In this document: positions 15,001 through 27,185 of the stretch, piece by piece
Layout of the letters: the number at the start of each line of letters is the position of its first letter
Position numbering within the stretch: position 1 is the stretch's first letter
NCBI GenBank assembly: GCA_914767715.1
Contig: OU612066.1
Span: 18,636,283 to 18,700,282 of the forward strand
Reading direction: 5' to 3'
Source of the DNA: Membranipora membranacea
Taxonomy: Eukaryota; Bryozoa; Gymnolaemata; Cheilostomatida; Membraniporidae
Length of the DNA stretch: 64,000 nt
Position numbers and translations under genes: made by a program
The notes under the pieces: generated by a model
Seen by the model: the letters and a program-made list of their open reading frames with translations, nothing else
Told to the model about the DNA's origin: nothing
The model's database searches: none

Positions 15001-16639
15001 TTTGTGGGGCGCCGTACCAATCTCAGAGATAGCTAAGATAGGATCAATGGCAATATAGAATTGTATCAGATTGCCGACCGTTGGTGCCAATTTGTCATAA
15101 ATTAAGCTGACTTTTTCTTGACCTTTCTGCAATCTCAGTTTTGCGCATCTTAATACAACCCAATACCAAGACTAAACACTCAAATACCAGGTTATACCAG
15201 TATAATAGTTGGTACACCTACTCAAAGTTTTGTTTATTATCCTTGTCGCCTATCTGGTAATTCTGCATATATGAGGTTTAAGCTGTTGGGACATCATCAA
15301 CAATGAGGCAATGCCATGTCGGTAATTTTTGGTGAGGCTACGTCTAGCTCTCCAGCAATGTTTGAACAATGCTTAACAATGCCATAAAACAAACAGGCTT
15401 GGTTCATTTCAATGGTTTACATAGCCAGTCTTCAGAGTGTAAGAGAAATGCGCTTGACTTGATTCTGTAGCCTGTGGCATTATCACGTCTTCATTTACAG
15501 ACTGCACTGTTGTCGTCCTAGAGATGGGGGTGTTATAAGGGCGTACAGCATAAAAGCAGCCTGACAGAAATACAATAAGACCATGGAGTGTGTTTATACA
15601 TTGCTGCAATGTGGTAGAATTTCCCATACCTTGCATACAAAGAAAGAAACTGATTATGACAGATTGTTAGCATTGAGTGTTAGCCCAAAGGCTTATTAGA
15701 GAGCATGGTCTGCCTGAATGGAACACGAAACCATAGCTAATTTTGACATAACATGTCAAGAGCAGTTTTTACAGCGGGTGCCAGCAGAGAAACAGGATAC
15801 CAGTACAAGCAGACCTGCCCAGTCTGCCACCAGAAACAAATCCTCTAAACCCATCACTATTACAAATAGGTATCCCCAATGAACCATGGACTTTATGGTA
15901 ATGGCCCAGATCAAACCATCAACCATTTTATCACCATCACCACACGGAATGATCACTTCCTGGCAGTGTAATCAAAGGCCAGAAATGTCATCGAAGATCA
16001 GAGCCCAGATGAGCATTGTTTGGTAACCCTGAACCCTACACCATGACGACAGCAGCGCCAAACCAACCCACAGAAAACAGTCAACCACAAAACTATATCA
16101 CATACATGATCAAACCAGATCCAGACCAAAGGCACTTGCTTTGATGATAATCAATCTGTAAACAAAAAAACTTGAACTTGGGAATTCTGCATAAAAAGTA
16201 CCAGTTTCTGCTTTGATGAGCAATTACAATGCAGTGAACAATTAGCGCATAGCTGATAATACTAATAATAATTACTGTCTAACACAAGCATTAAACAAAT
16301 AAATTAACATAATGTACTGCAGCACTTAATTTTTTTTATTCTGAAAATTAAAATAATTTATCACTTACCATCTTTTTTCCTGCCACCTTCTCTTGGCTGT
16401 TTGTGTACAGGTCTCTGGTGTGGCACACCGCCGTTTTTATCATACGGCGCTGGTGGGGTGGCTCCGTTACTAGGGCGACCGGTGAAGGTGAGAGATGGAG
16501 GGCGTGGAGCCATCTTATTCCCTGTGGCGGGTAGCGGCGACGATTGCTCTAAAGATGAGTCAAACGGAGGAATGTCCTCTGGAGCTGTTGGGATGACGGT
16601 GTAAATATCCTCGGCATCCATCGAATCATCCGCCATCAT
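1..16639 (-). CDS. C2H2 zinc-finger protein, 10 coding exons, 3' end outside window
   Basis: Likely nuclear DNA-binding regulator; I cannot name the orthologue. Coding exons in transcript order: 16639-16369, 9580-9417, 7624-7119, 6421-6258, 4836-4663, 4109-4000, 3103-2897, 1998-1758, 867-616, 154-1. All junctions have GT-AG and phases close, giving at least 747 residues. The N-terminus (MMADDSMDAEDIYTVIPTAP) is acidic and Pro-rich and has no finger. Fingers 1 and 2 lie in exon 2, finger 2 being completed at the start of exon 3 (CDRC with HRKMIH). Exon 3 is then a Gln/Asn/Ser/Pro-rich linker, and exons 4-6 are low-complexity and charged. Exon 7 has fingers 3-4, exon 8 fingers 5-6, exon 9 fingers 7-8. 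The last exon in view opens another (LQCPRCSYV) that the window edge cuts. Fingers show the C-x2-C-x12-H-x3/4-H spacing and lack regular TGEKP linkers, a scattered, paired style as in REST-like proteins. Either ATG of the MM start could be used. The finger assignment is direct; the family name is open. Confidence 0.85.
7035..7160 (-). repeat. 63-bp tandem duplication spanning the exon 3 splice donor of the zinc-finger gene
   Basis: Two near-identical 63-bp units (7035-7097 and 7098-7160) lie head to tail across the 3' end of coding exon 3. Each holds the last coding bases plus a donor, at about 7119 (CCAG then GTAATA) and 7056 (CCAG then GTAACA). Using the inner donor keeps the frame into exon 4. 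Using the outer one would read through TAA directly after the inner donor. Confidence 0.9.
9581..16368 (-). other. Large first coding intron (6.8 kb) of the zinc-finger gene
   Basis: It lies between coding exons 1 and 2, which join in phase 1 without a gap, so no coding exon is missing. Only short random open frames were seen on either strand. A C-run sits near 13796-13809. No tRNA, transposase or protein-like exon was recognised. The length compared with the other introns (mostly under 2.5 kb) suggests room for regulatory sequence, but that is inference. Confidence 0.6.
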
Positions 16640-16708
16640 GACTATACGCTGATGTTGGTTTCTTCAGAGGTATTTAATGGATACTTTAGCAGCTGTGTTT
16701 ATCCTCTC
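16640..16708 (-). other. 5' UTR part of the zinc-finger gene's first coding exon, with a likely upstream splice acceptor
   Basis: On the minus strand a pyrimidine-rich stretch ending in TTAG lies at about 16725-16709, just before the sequence leading to the ATG at 16639. This looks like a 3' splice site, so the first coding exon probably begins at 16708 and is preceded by at least one non-coding exon farther right. That would place the promoter somewhere in the 16.7-29.3 kb stretch. Confidence 0.45.
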
Positions 16709-17750
16709 CTAATGATGAAAGAAAACAGTAGAGTATGAAGCGCCTCCGAGGAAAGCACAAGAGGTATTGGCATGTCCTATTAACAGAACTGAACTCCGCT
16801 ATTCCACAGAATAAACTAATAAGCCAATCAACTCTGTGGAATTAACAAAGACAGCTTCGAAGAATAATAACTGCAAGTGAACTGAAATCACCTACCTAAT
16901 ACCCTCAGTGGTCTGCCTGCCACACTGAACGGGATACTTGACAAGACCAATAATAGAAGAGAGTTTGGTTTACTCTTGACAATAAAGGCTTAGAAACTCT
17001 TAACAAAAGGGCCATTGAAAGGGTAGAACCACGCCAAACAATTTTACCATGAGTAGTCTTTAGATAAATAGAAATATTGAGCAGACCTTTCAGTAGTCAG
17101 AAGAGTGGTCGTACCATTACCAACAATGCACCAACCTTTTCAGGTCGAGGTTTATAGCTGGTGACAAGATTAAAATCCCATATCAACAGAGCGCTTCTGT
17201 TTATCAATAACGAAAAGTAGTAGCTATTCACTATCACTTGGTGTAAAACCAATGTAATTGACAACCACAGTCATCTCTTACACCATTCCTCCAACATTTC
17301 AGAGAAAAACCACTTTGCCATCACTCGTAGGAATTTTTAATGAATCATACTGACAAACTGAAATCATGAAAAATTAAAATGCTGTTTCACTCAGTGCAGC
17401 AATCAGATGCCAAAAATAATGACACTGAACCAAGGAAGAATAACATATAGAACAGATGGAGAGGTTTGTGCTCTATATTTGTTTCAGGAAGTGATATGAC
17501 AACAAATAATCTTATAGTAAATTAGATAGTAATCCCTAATGCACGAATGATCCTAATCCCCTCTGTTTCGATATATAAACCATCAGGAGCTCCCGGGCTT
17601 AGCGGCTGAATGACGCACCTCACTATGGCACAAGATTTTTCCGGCAGCTAACTGATGTACTCAGAACAGGCAGCAGCAAGCGGCATGCAGAAGAAAACTG
17701 GCCTAATTACAACCTCTCTAACCCTATCATGCCTCTGCTGGGCTGATTGG

Positions 17751-17837
17751 TGCCAGGCTGCCTGGCATTGTTATTGACCAATTAGCAGAAACCTCGGTTC
17801 AGTCGTTCAGGATATATTCTTGGCATGGTATGCAAAT
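17751..17837. promoter_or_regulatory. Candidate regulatory cluster: 17-bp palindrome and POU octamer
   Basis: A perfect 17-bp palindrome (TGCCAGGC, T, GCCTGGCA) lies at 17751-17767, and an exact octamer ATGCAAAT at 17830-17837, about 1.1 kb upstream of the zinc-finger start codon. ATGCAAAT is the classical POU/Oct site. The regulatory role is inference from motif content only; such motifs also occur by chance. Confidence 0.25.
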
Positions 17838-20800
17838 GAGGCAGCCCAGTAACAGCTGCATACTTGGTGTTTGGTATTTGGTATACACTCTTGCAATTAT
17901 ATACAAAATCATCAACTCTGTGAACTTAATACTGCAGTTTGTTATCTCCAGATGTCAACCAATAGTTCACACAATTGTAACATAATCCACTTCAATCAAA
18001 TCAAAGAAATGATTTACACAAAGATTTTTGTGTAGTCTATGGTCTGCTGATCTTGCTTTGGTGAAGTGATACAGCGCTCATAAATGTTCACAAGCAGCAA
18101 ACCAGCCACTAATAATTACATCTAAATTGAACCCAGATGCTGTAGTCATGTTTTTTAATGTTTGGCAATCCTGAATCAAGGTGACCAGCTGGTAAACACC
18201 TAATCAAGTTTATCACACAAGTAGACTTTTTTACACGGTGGGCAGGATGTGAGCTGAGCTGTATATATCCAAGGAGTAGACACCGGCACACGGACATCAT
18301 CTGATCAGATCATCGGGAGAGGATTAGTAAAGAAAAGCATGCCTACGAAATGTCAGCAATCTCGTTAGTTAATTTCCTCATGATCGTGACAATGAATTCT
18401 TCTCAAGCCATTACCGATAATTGGCTGGACTCCCTTGGCACTCATGACAACTCTCGCTAACCATACAACTCCACCAGATGCCTATCCTATTCAGGCCACA
18501 CCAAAAGCCAAACCACTAAGAGCTAAGCTCTGCTAACATTGTTTACCAAACTCAATTTAAATTGGTTGATTTAGCCAAACCTAATAAGTAATTCTATAGC
18601 TTGGTTAATAAGCCTGTGGCAGGACCATTGAAATGGTGGTATAGACAAAGAACCGAAAACCTTGCGCAGAGCGCTGAAAGATTTGAATCACAGCTGCAGT
18701 ATAAATAAACCAAACAAAACCCCTATGAGCAAATTAAGAGTGCAATAAAACGGCACAAGCAATTAACACCACGCTGAAAAACCATGCAAGCTCAAATTTG
18801 GTGCAATGTTATTTTTTAATAAAACCAAGATCGCTGGATATCAGGTTTCCTGAGAAGCGAAGTATTAAACTTCTGATTCGCCACAGCAAGCCAAGAAAGT
18901 ATCCGAGGTCAACAATTACAATCCTGATGTACGTATTTCCGGCTGTAGTCCATCTAGGAATCCACTATAATCAATAAAACACCAGATCTTCTCGTCGACA
19001 AACTGTTTTCTTCACCATCACTGCTTACAGAAATATACATGCCATGATTTTCTGGCATGTGCTGTATTGATTATGTATTAATATTGAAGGCTTGAAACCA
19101 TTACCAGTCCAATAAGACACTATGACGAAAACATTGGTAAGGTTAGGGCATGGATCAATCAAACCATGTGCTACAGATGTACAAGAGACATCAATATAAG
19201 CCCTTGGTACTTTATAACAAGCTCGTAAACGCAATTAGTCCCTTTCTGATGACTCAAGTGACACGATATCCTTTTCAAATCATCAAACCGTGATAAGGCA
19301 GAGTCATATTCCATAATAACCAGATCTGATCTTCCTATTACCAAAAAGGCAACTCAATTCAAAGGATGCCAGATGATAAGAGCTCAGTAGACAGAATAAA
19401 GAACAACAATGGTATGGGGAAAAAATGGTCAATAGAAGAATAAACATCAAAGAGAACCATAACTGACTGCTGAGAAAAAACTGCAGAAAAGTAGGGTAAA
19501 AATATGTCACACATTTGGTTCAGCATTAGATCCAAATATAATGTGGTAAAAGATCAATGGTGGAAAACTTTGTAACCGGAGAAAACTGAGTCATGATCCC
19601 GATATAATCCACACATCAGTAACACCATCAGACTCCACTCAACTGGAGGTTGGTCAGATTTAGCCAAACCCACTGAACTCTGGTGCTGGTTCTTCGGTGC
19701 AGTGTGAAACCATAGTTTTAATTTAAAAGGTCCTTCAATTCATCAATGTGGATGACTGCTGTTGCTAATAAGAACCATTCTGGAATGATTAACAGACAAT
19801 ACCCCAGGAGTGCAAGCTACCCACTTTTGCTCCTGAGACCTTTGGACAATGAATGGATCTTTTGTTCTATTGTCTGTAAAAATTAACCTTGAGAGAACGA
19901 GAAAAAACATTTCTTTATTAGACAAATAAATGAAAAAGCCAGATAGTATATGAAGTGTCATACAGATTCTATCTTGTAGGATGAACTGACGCCTGAATAC
20001 AATCCACCATAAATAATTTTTGAAAGTCAATAAATGGTGACCTGGAAATAATCAGTTCAAACCAGAACAAAAGCTGGTTACAGCAGAAAGAGGAAACAGC
20101 TTACAAACGTTCATCGCCAAACAGTTTGCTTCCAGATCAACCCAATTATCATTCTGGCTAGAATTACAAGGAAAGTCCTGCAATCAATAAAGCGACAACA
20201 TGGTCCCAGCCATGTTGGCAGCATTGCCAATACAGCCAACTTCCTCCCCAGTGTTTCATCATCTATGAAGCGCTGCACAAACTTACCACATGGTATGAAC
20301 AATCATCATCCTGTACTCAGATAGCTAGCATATAATAATCACCAGAAAATGGATAATTACAGCGCAATTCAGAATTCTTTCTCCCAACGGACATAATATA
20401 GCGAGTCATAAATAGGTTCAGTAAATCTCACTGTTGTCGTAATGATAATCATCAGACTCTCTTTGGGTTGCTGCCGCTCGGTTTTCACGAATGGTGCTGC
20501 CTGCCTGCATGTTAAGGATTTTACCACTTATGAGTATCAGCGACATGCTATTGATTTGCTGGGTCAATCCGCCCATTTGCCATCTACTTCACTGGTACAA
20601 AGATGATGTTGATTATCTGTTTTGAGCCTTAGAGGCTAGCATAGTGGTCTAATTAAGGGTTCAGCCAATTTTTTTGAAGCGCCAGATAATTGGCTGGGTA
20701 ATGTGAGTGGAGTTCTAATAATCCTTGGCTGTCTAAACTGTGTGTCATGAAAATAGATCCCAAACGCACCAAGCAAACAATAACTCAAGGTAATGAAATT

Positions 20801-23800
20801 TCTTTTGTTCCTATGAATGCAGACTGAACCAACTGAATGCCAAGTCTTTCATACCACAAGCTTCGTATCCTTTCTCTGAAATATCAGTTTATTAATCAAA
20901 GCTTCACAACACACCTCAGTTCAAGAAGCGATCCTCACCATTGTATGAGTAGAGCATAGGCACCACAATCCCCTGAGTCTAGAAATCACAAACGCATAAA
21001 TTCACATATTGGAAAGCCTGATTTCAAGTAAAGATAAGCAGCAGCAATATACTTGGTATCCCTGTTGGGACAAAGTAGAGTTGACTGGTTCAACGGTCTC
21101 CGCATATCTACACCAACAGGAACTGCAGGTACTTCACATCTATACTGGCAATTTACCATTATAACCAGCCGAGTGGGTCATAAATTGGCAGTTGATAACA
21201 CCTAACCAAACATTTATCAGTAATATACACCAAACGATCACACGATGGCAGACTGAAATCCAGTACTGGTACCAACCGATAGCATGAGGGCTCACCAAGC
21301 CAACATTTGATATCTACGTCCAACACACTGACAAAAATTATGACTATCCAAAGAACCAGAACCCGTCATCAAACATAGAAAACATCATGCAGAGTTGTGT
21401 ATGTTACCATAGATACTCGAATCAATGAAGTAATGCTAAACAGGAAAGTAAAGGTGATAGTCATGATGCGCAATCCGCCTGTCCCAAGGCGGGTGATGCC
21501 CTACACAAAAGTATGGTAAGGTGAGCTAATGGAAATTATGCAATAATGCATGGTAATAGTGCACCAACCTGTCATGTCCCCCTGATAATCCGAAAATCAA
21601 ATTTCTTCCAATTTCAGTTGCTGTGTCTGGTATATCCTCTCTTACCAGTCTCAGTGTCAGTCGATTAACAAAATCTAGAGTTCCTCTTATCAATTTTAGA
21701 GACAGCTGTACACCACAGGCGGTGAAATAGTTTATTATTCGATAAACACGCCTCCTAAACAGAATCAATAAAAGAAAGTGGTCCCTGCATCAACAGAGAG
21801 AGCTTATAGCAATTTACTTACAGATTCTATTGTGGTTTCGATAAGTGAACAATTTTGGCCAATAGGATGCACTTGGCCAATAACAGGGGAGTTCAAATAA
21901 ATATACCTCAGATGGGAGCCAATCAACCTCAATGAGCAACGATGTTGAGATGAAGAATAAACTAGGCTAACCAAATTTACACACTGCCATATCGCTTCAC
22001 CATCAATGCCTATGCATTTAGGATTCAGCAACATTTTTCTTTCATTAGCTGCCAACAAAAGGAAAGCACCCCACTTAATCCATTGACGCATACGTACAAT
22101 CATAATGAGAGATAAACAAGCACCAATATGTGAATCAAAAAACAGCTTGTTACGCTCTGTCACTATTTTTTATATTACGAGGAAGTGATTTAAAAAAACT
22201 CATGACAGTAAATAAACAATACATTTTGATGACTTACGCAATAATAAACAATAAATATAATAAAACTCAACCAGGAATTTCTCTATAGCTATCCCACATG
22301 AATATTACCCAGAAATCAACTTATTGAGACCAAATAACTTTCTGTCAAATGGGTAATATTCGGATCGGTGTGAGAAATCTCTAGCTATTCAATTAAAAAT
22401 TAGGTTGCAGAATTTCGCACCCTTCTTCTTGTTTCTAAAGTCAAAGTCACTACGCCTGTGAAGATTTGACCTAAGCTAAGGCATAATAACCCACATGTGT
22501 ATTCTTCTTACCCTAGACCAGCCAGGCCATATTGGAATTTTAAACCAGTTTAGATGCTATCATTTAACCATGCGTATAATCTAATTATAACCAACTATGT
22601 TAGGTTACACTTTAGGAGGTGGAGTGCAGTATGAAACACTTTTGCACAACCAGGTATTAATTACCATCGTAGGCCATGTTTCTTTCTGAGAATACAAAAA
22701 TTGTATGCATTCGTAGCAGACTTGTTTTTTTATGAGCTGCACTGACATCTGTTTTGTAACACCAAGTACACCTTTAGCCATGATGGCATGCTAGGCGACA
22801 TACCAATTTGCTCGCAGCTACTTCAAATCCATGACATTCCATGTTATTTGAGATTCATTCAACCTTTTAAGAATTCTTTTTATGGGACCTCTCGAGTCCT
22901 GTGTTTCATTAGATCAGGTGCCCTTTGGTAAAATGCCAGTTTTCATAAGCCTCTCTACCTGTGTAAGCGATAATTCACCAGCCAGCATGGCTAATGTAAT
23001 CAATTTCCTTTCATTAAACTCAGAGCTAAACTTATGGAGTGATGAATTTTGGCATGAGCCTATTAACACCAGATGGTGAATCCAAATCACTTCCACTAAT
23101 AAGAATTATTTTCTCCCATTCTTAAGTTTCCAACGGACATGATTTGGAATGAGCATGCAACCATTATCAATTCGACTTGACAGTTCATGTCAACCAAACA
23201 GCTCTGGCATTGACAGGAGCAAGGTTTAGTAATTTGTGCTGACCTTACCAACAAAGCAATAACATATTTGGGTCATGTTATTAGTTATTCTTGGGAATGT
23301 GTGCTGTTCTGATAGATCATGTACAATAAGCTGTCACAGACACTACTCTGGAAGGATGGACCAAATATACCCACTCCACAAAACCACAAGAAATCTGACA
23401 CCTAAATTTTTTGACACTGTTATGAAATCAAGTGAAACTCTCTACATCAGCAGCTGCCAAGAGACAATCTGGCTGCCTCTACTTTACCATTATCTGATAT
23501 CTAAATCTAAAGCCGCCTCTGGTTTGACCGTATAACAAATTATGTTTCTGATAATATACACCGTATTATAATCCTCGATAGCAGTAAGGTGGTGAAGCTG
23601 ACACTGCTATAACAGGCAAATATTATAATTCTCAACGATATCAAAAATGGATAGAGTACTGTAGTTGTAGGCAATCAAACTTCAGTAAAAGGAAACATCA
23701 ATCCACGTCCTGTTACAATGCAAGATTCCTTCACCTACAACCAAACATGTTCGCCGTAAATCAGCTAACAATAATAGTGCATAGACTGAGGACCCTAGAA

Positions 23801-24364
23801 AGTTTCTTTCAGCTGCTAACTGGTTTCTGATGCCTGCGAATAGATAGCCTAACTTGTCGTTCACAGGAGATTGATACAAAAACACTGCGATAACATGAGA
23901 TTCAGTCAGGCGCCCACATTGCTTTCAGTGAAGATGTTTGTGCAGCATATATAACACGCCAGGGAGTACTTGAATACAAGAGCAGGATGGTATTTGATCA
24001 GAGACCATGCATACAATAAACACTGTGAGAGCGAAGCCACCTCACAATGAGTTCATTTATTCACCAGAAACAGTTTTAGTAAACAGCAGAAAGAACCTTT
24101 TGTTACCACTAACAGTTTTCATAAGCACCAAATGCCAAACAAATTCACCATCAGCTCCCTTGTAAAACTAATGAGGGCTAAACAAATAAGTCAACAGTCA
24201 GACCATGTTTGTCTGATATGTTGAGAATGGTTTGATATTACCAGCACTGACGAGGATTTCACAGTTACACTTGAATTATACTGAAGAGTTAATGGAACAA
24301 AACCCATATCCATAAGATAGAATCAGGAGGAAAAATCAATTTGAGCTGTAAACAGGAAAGGGAT

Positions 24365-24409
24365 GAGCAGATCAGGTGATCTGCTCAGGTGAAAATGATC
24401 ATCATTTTC
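24365..24409. repeat. Two adjacent perfect palindromes
   Basis: 24365-24386 has 10-bp arms around GG (GAGCAGATCA / TGATCTGCTC). Five bases later, 24391-24409 has 9-bp arms around one C (GAAAATGAT / ATCATTTTC). They could form a double hairpin or be binding sites; no function is evident. Confidence 0.6.
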
Positions 24410-24539
24410 TCTCCTCCATCTGTTCATCTAGATATGTTCCGTGACAGTACAGTGAAATGGTTACAGGTACCTACATTGGCGTAGAGCTGTGTCAGATCAC
24501 CGTCAACAGACCGGCTTAACAATCATCACAACAATTATT

Positions 24540-24554
24540 CCCCCCCCCCCCCCC
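24540..24554. repeat. Poly-C run (15 C)
   Basis: Homopolymer of 15 C in non-coding sequence. Similar C or G runs lie near 13796-13809, 27416-27427 and 49310-49321. They are prone to slippage and sequencing error. Confidence 0.9.
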
Positions 24555-26037
24555 GCAATATTTTCAGCTTTTGTTCAAGTCCACACCTGGTCAGGCTCGA
24601 AACAACACGCATGCAAGCACCTGAAAAGTGAAAAGGCAATGTAAATATCTCAAATCCTATTGAAATCAAAACCATGGATAATTGTCACAAAGCTGAATGC
24701 TCAAACTCGGTGAAATCTTCTTTAGAATCCTACTTGGCCACACAAAAGGGCACCAAATCCAAACGCACTCTGATTTATCACAAGGAATGCTTAGTCCACT
24801 GCAGGGATTGAATCTTATTGTCTCTCTTGGTTTCACATGGAATTGGTTGGATAGATAATTTAAAGCAACATTTCAGCTCAATCAAAGTAAATGACCTTAG
24901 TCCTGCCCTGATGCTGAGCTGTGACGTTGGAGTTCTCAAAATCTTCTATGCAGTACCATAACCAGCTGAAATTAATAACCCCTTTTAATTGGTAACATAA
25001 AGGTTATTGGTAGACAGAAATGAAGCCTACCCAAAATTGCAAGAATGGTTGCTGGTCAATCAAACTCATTGTCTGTCCCTCCTACCTTGTGATAAAAACC
25101 GCTTTTGAAGACATGGGAGAAGATCCTTTGTTCACATAATATGATATTTAATGACACAGTACTTGGAAGATTTATATGTTGCAATTGAGCCAGATCTGGA
25201 CGACATTTCATGTCATAATTCTGAAATTTTGTGGTGTATATGTTAAATTTGAACCAAAAAGCAAGTATATGACATTATCTTGGTAAAACCATGTTTTATT
25301 TTGCTGATAAAATTGAGCTTAGTTATATTTTCTCAGGGTGTTTGGGACATACTCTAAACTCCTTTGTTGTATTTTACCCGGTAATTTGAGACAACCTCCA
25401 AAATACTCCGATCAGGGAGGGTGGCAACCTCCCTGCTCCGATCTCCCATATTATTTAATACTCAAATGAAGAGTTGTCCTCTCATACTCCTAACAAGTAA
25501 ATTTGTTGCGTGTTCGTTCAACATGAACGCAACTGCGCCTGGTGCAATTGTGCAAACAGTTACCTACGTTGCTTTTCACTGCCAGAAGACTGATTGCTCC
25601 AGCCCTAGCAAACTCAGGTGAATGTATTCCTTCACCATTGATTTGGGCAACAAGTTGTAAAACTTTGATAATGAGTGGTTTTGTTGATTAAATGAGCTTT
25701 TTGCAATCGTATATTTCTTTCGCACTAGTCTTTTGACTACCAAATGACTGCCCGCCTCCAATGTTCGTTTTTCTATTGAATAGGCAGGATGTATCATCCA
25801 CCACCAACATACAGTGACAGCTACATTCTCAGTACTTACAGGCCTAATTTTCACATTCCACTATCAATATTCCATGGCAGCTGCATACTGCAATATGTGC
25901 AGAATTTATAAGCAGCACCGTTAGTAGCAAGTGGCTACACTAATTAACACTCAATTTCATATTCTGGCTGCAATTGATAGTTCTCACCAAGCCATAACCC
26001 ATCCGAGCTGTCTTATTTCAAATCAGACACGAAAAGA

Positions 26038-26109
26038 AATAAGTATGTGGCTGGTTGCGCGAGTAACAGGGGACTGTTACCCCTTGACGCAACCAGACAG
26101 ATACTTATT
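26038..26109 (+). ncRNA. 72-nt imperfect hairpin, pre-miRNA-like (candidate)
   Basis: The arms 26038-26065 and 26083-26109 pair with few mismatches: AATAAGTAT with ATACTTATT, CTGGTTGCG with CGCAACCAG. The apex is a perfect GTAACAG-GGGA-CTGTTAC stem-loop. Length and stem are like an animal pre-miRNA, but the apical stem is asymmetric (an unpaired CCCC side) and no known seed is recognised. It could instead be a decayed inverted-repeat element. Confidence 0.25.
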
Positions 26110-26992
26110 GTTATTATCATTATAAACGTATGATTTGAACTAAGAAATCCACTCAATATCTGTTGAGATTATTATATGACAGTGGAGGGAACAAAGGAAT
26201 GCGCATGTTTTTTTATCAGATGACAGAAGACTAAGAAATACATCACAGCGGACTTCAGGCAATTTCATCCTCACAGCTCTAGAGAACAAGAGTCTCCAAA
26301 TGTTTTCAAAGTCAAAAAAGCATTTCCTGCAACCAAGCCGTTTGACACAACAGAAATATTTCACCAAATAATGTCATTTCGTTTAATAAGTTGCTGAGGA
26401 ATAAAACCAACCCATCCATTTTCTATTTGATTATCTGGAAATAATTCAGCAGTCACTGGAAACAGTGCAAGATAACTACATATAACATATAATAAAAAAT
26501 CTAATCCTAGGAATGTAAACCGTGTGTAAACCAAGAGATTGGTCTCCCAAAAATGGAGTTGCTTTCCTATATGACAATAGGGGACAACTCTAATTTCCTC
26601 AACCTGATTTCGAAAGATTGTCGATAATAGAAAATCGCTATCCGCATCCGATTTTTATTTCTTTATGAATTAGTCCTCATACTTGAGAAATAGGGCATAG
26701 GAGATATGGCTAACTAAGATTTGGCAAATACCTTTTTAGGTGAAAGCCTATATTATTATCCCTAGTTTAGTTTCAAAGATATGCTGGTCTCTGACACAAC
26801 TGGGTCATGTAATTTAATTTCTTACGATTCAAATAAAAATATATAGTAAGATATGGGAAAACATATGCAATCAGTCAAACAGCTACAAACCACAGCAAAC
26901 CCTTAGGATGACTGCCGCTGGGTAAGGGAAGCTAGGAAACTCTGTTGTTCATATTTATTCAATTTTCTTGCTGCAGATTTGCAGTCAACCAG

Positions 26993-27185
26993 GGGGGGTC
27001 TTTCAATTAGAAACAGCCAAAATCGCAAGATCACTCACTCAATGATGGAACTATATACATTGTGAGTGAGTGATTTGGAAGTGATTTTGTCTAATTGAAA
27101 GACCAAGTGAGTGATAATTTTGAGTGATGTGATAGTGATAACTTGCTTTAGTAATGCATCGCTCTTTCTAATTGAAAGACCCCCC
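26993..27185. mobile_element. 193-bp MITE-like element with 21-bp perfect terminal inverted repeats
   Basis: The ends are exact inverted repeats of 21 bp (26993-27013 and 27165-27185), beginning GGGGGGTCTTTCAATTAG. A third partial copy of the right end lies inside at about 27088-27104, and an inner near-inverted pair (ATCACTCACTCA / TGAGTGAGTGAT type) lies around 27032-27075. There is no coding capacity. A clear target-site duplication cannot be called because of the flanking G run, so the superfamily is unknown. Confidence 0.7.

Noticed and set aside
21804-22163. 119-aa open frame on the minus strand
   Set aside because: No domain, unusual composition and no splice or start context; consistent with chance.
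22299-22361. 12-bp inverted pair GAATATTACCCA / TGGGTAATATTC with a 39-bp loop
   Set aside because: Arms are short and no element boundaries or flanking duplications are visible; too weak to call a transposon.
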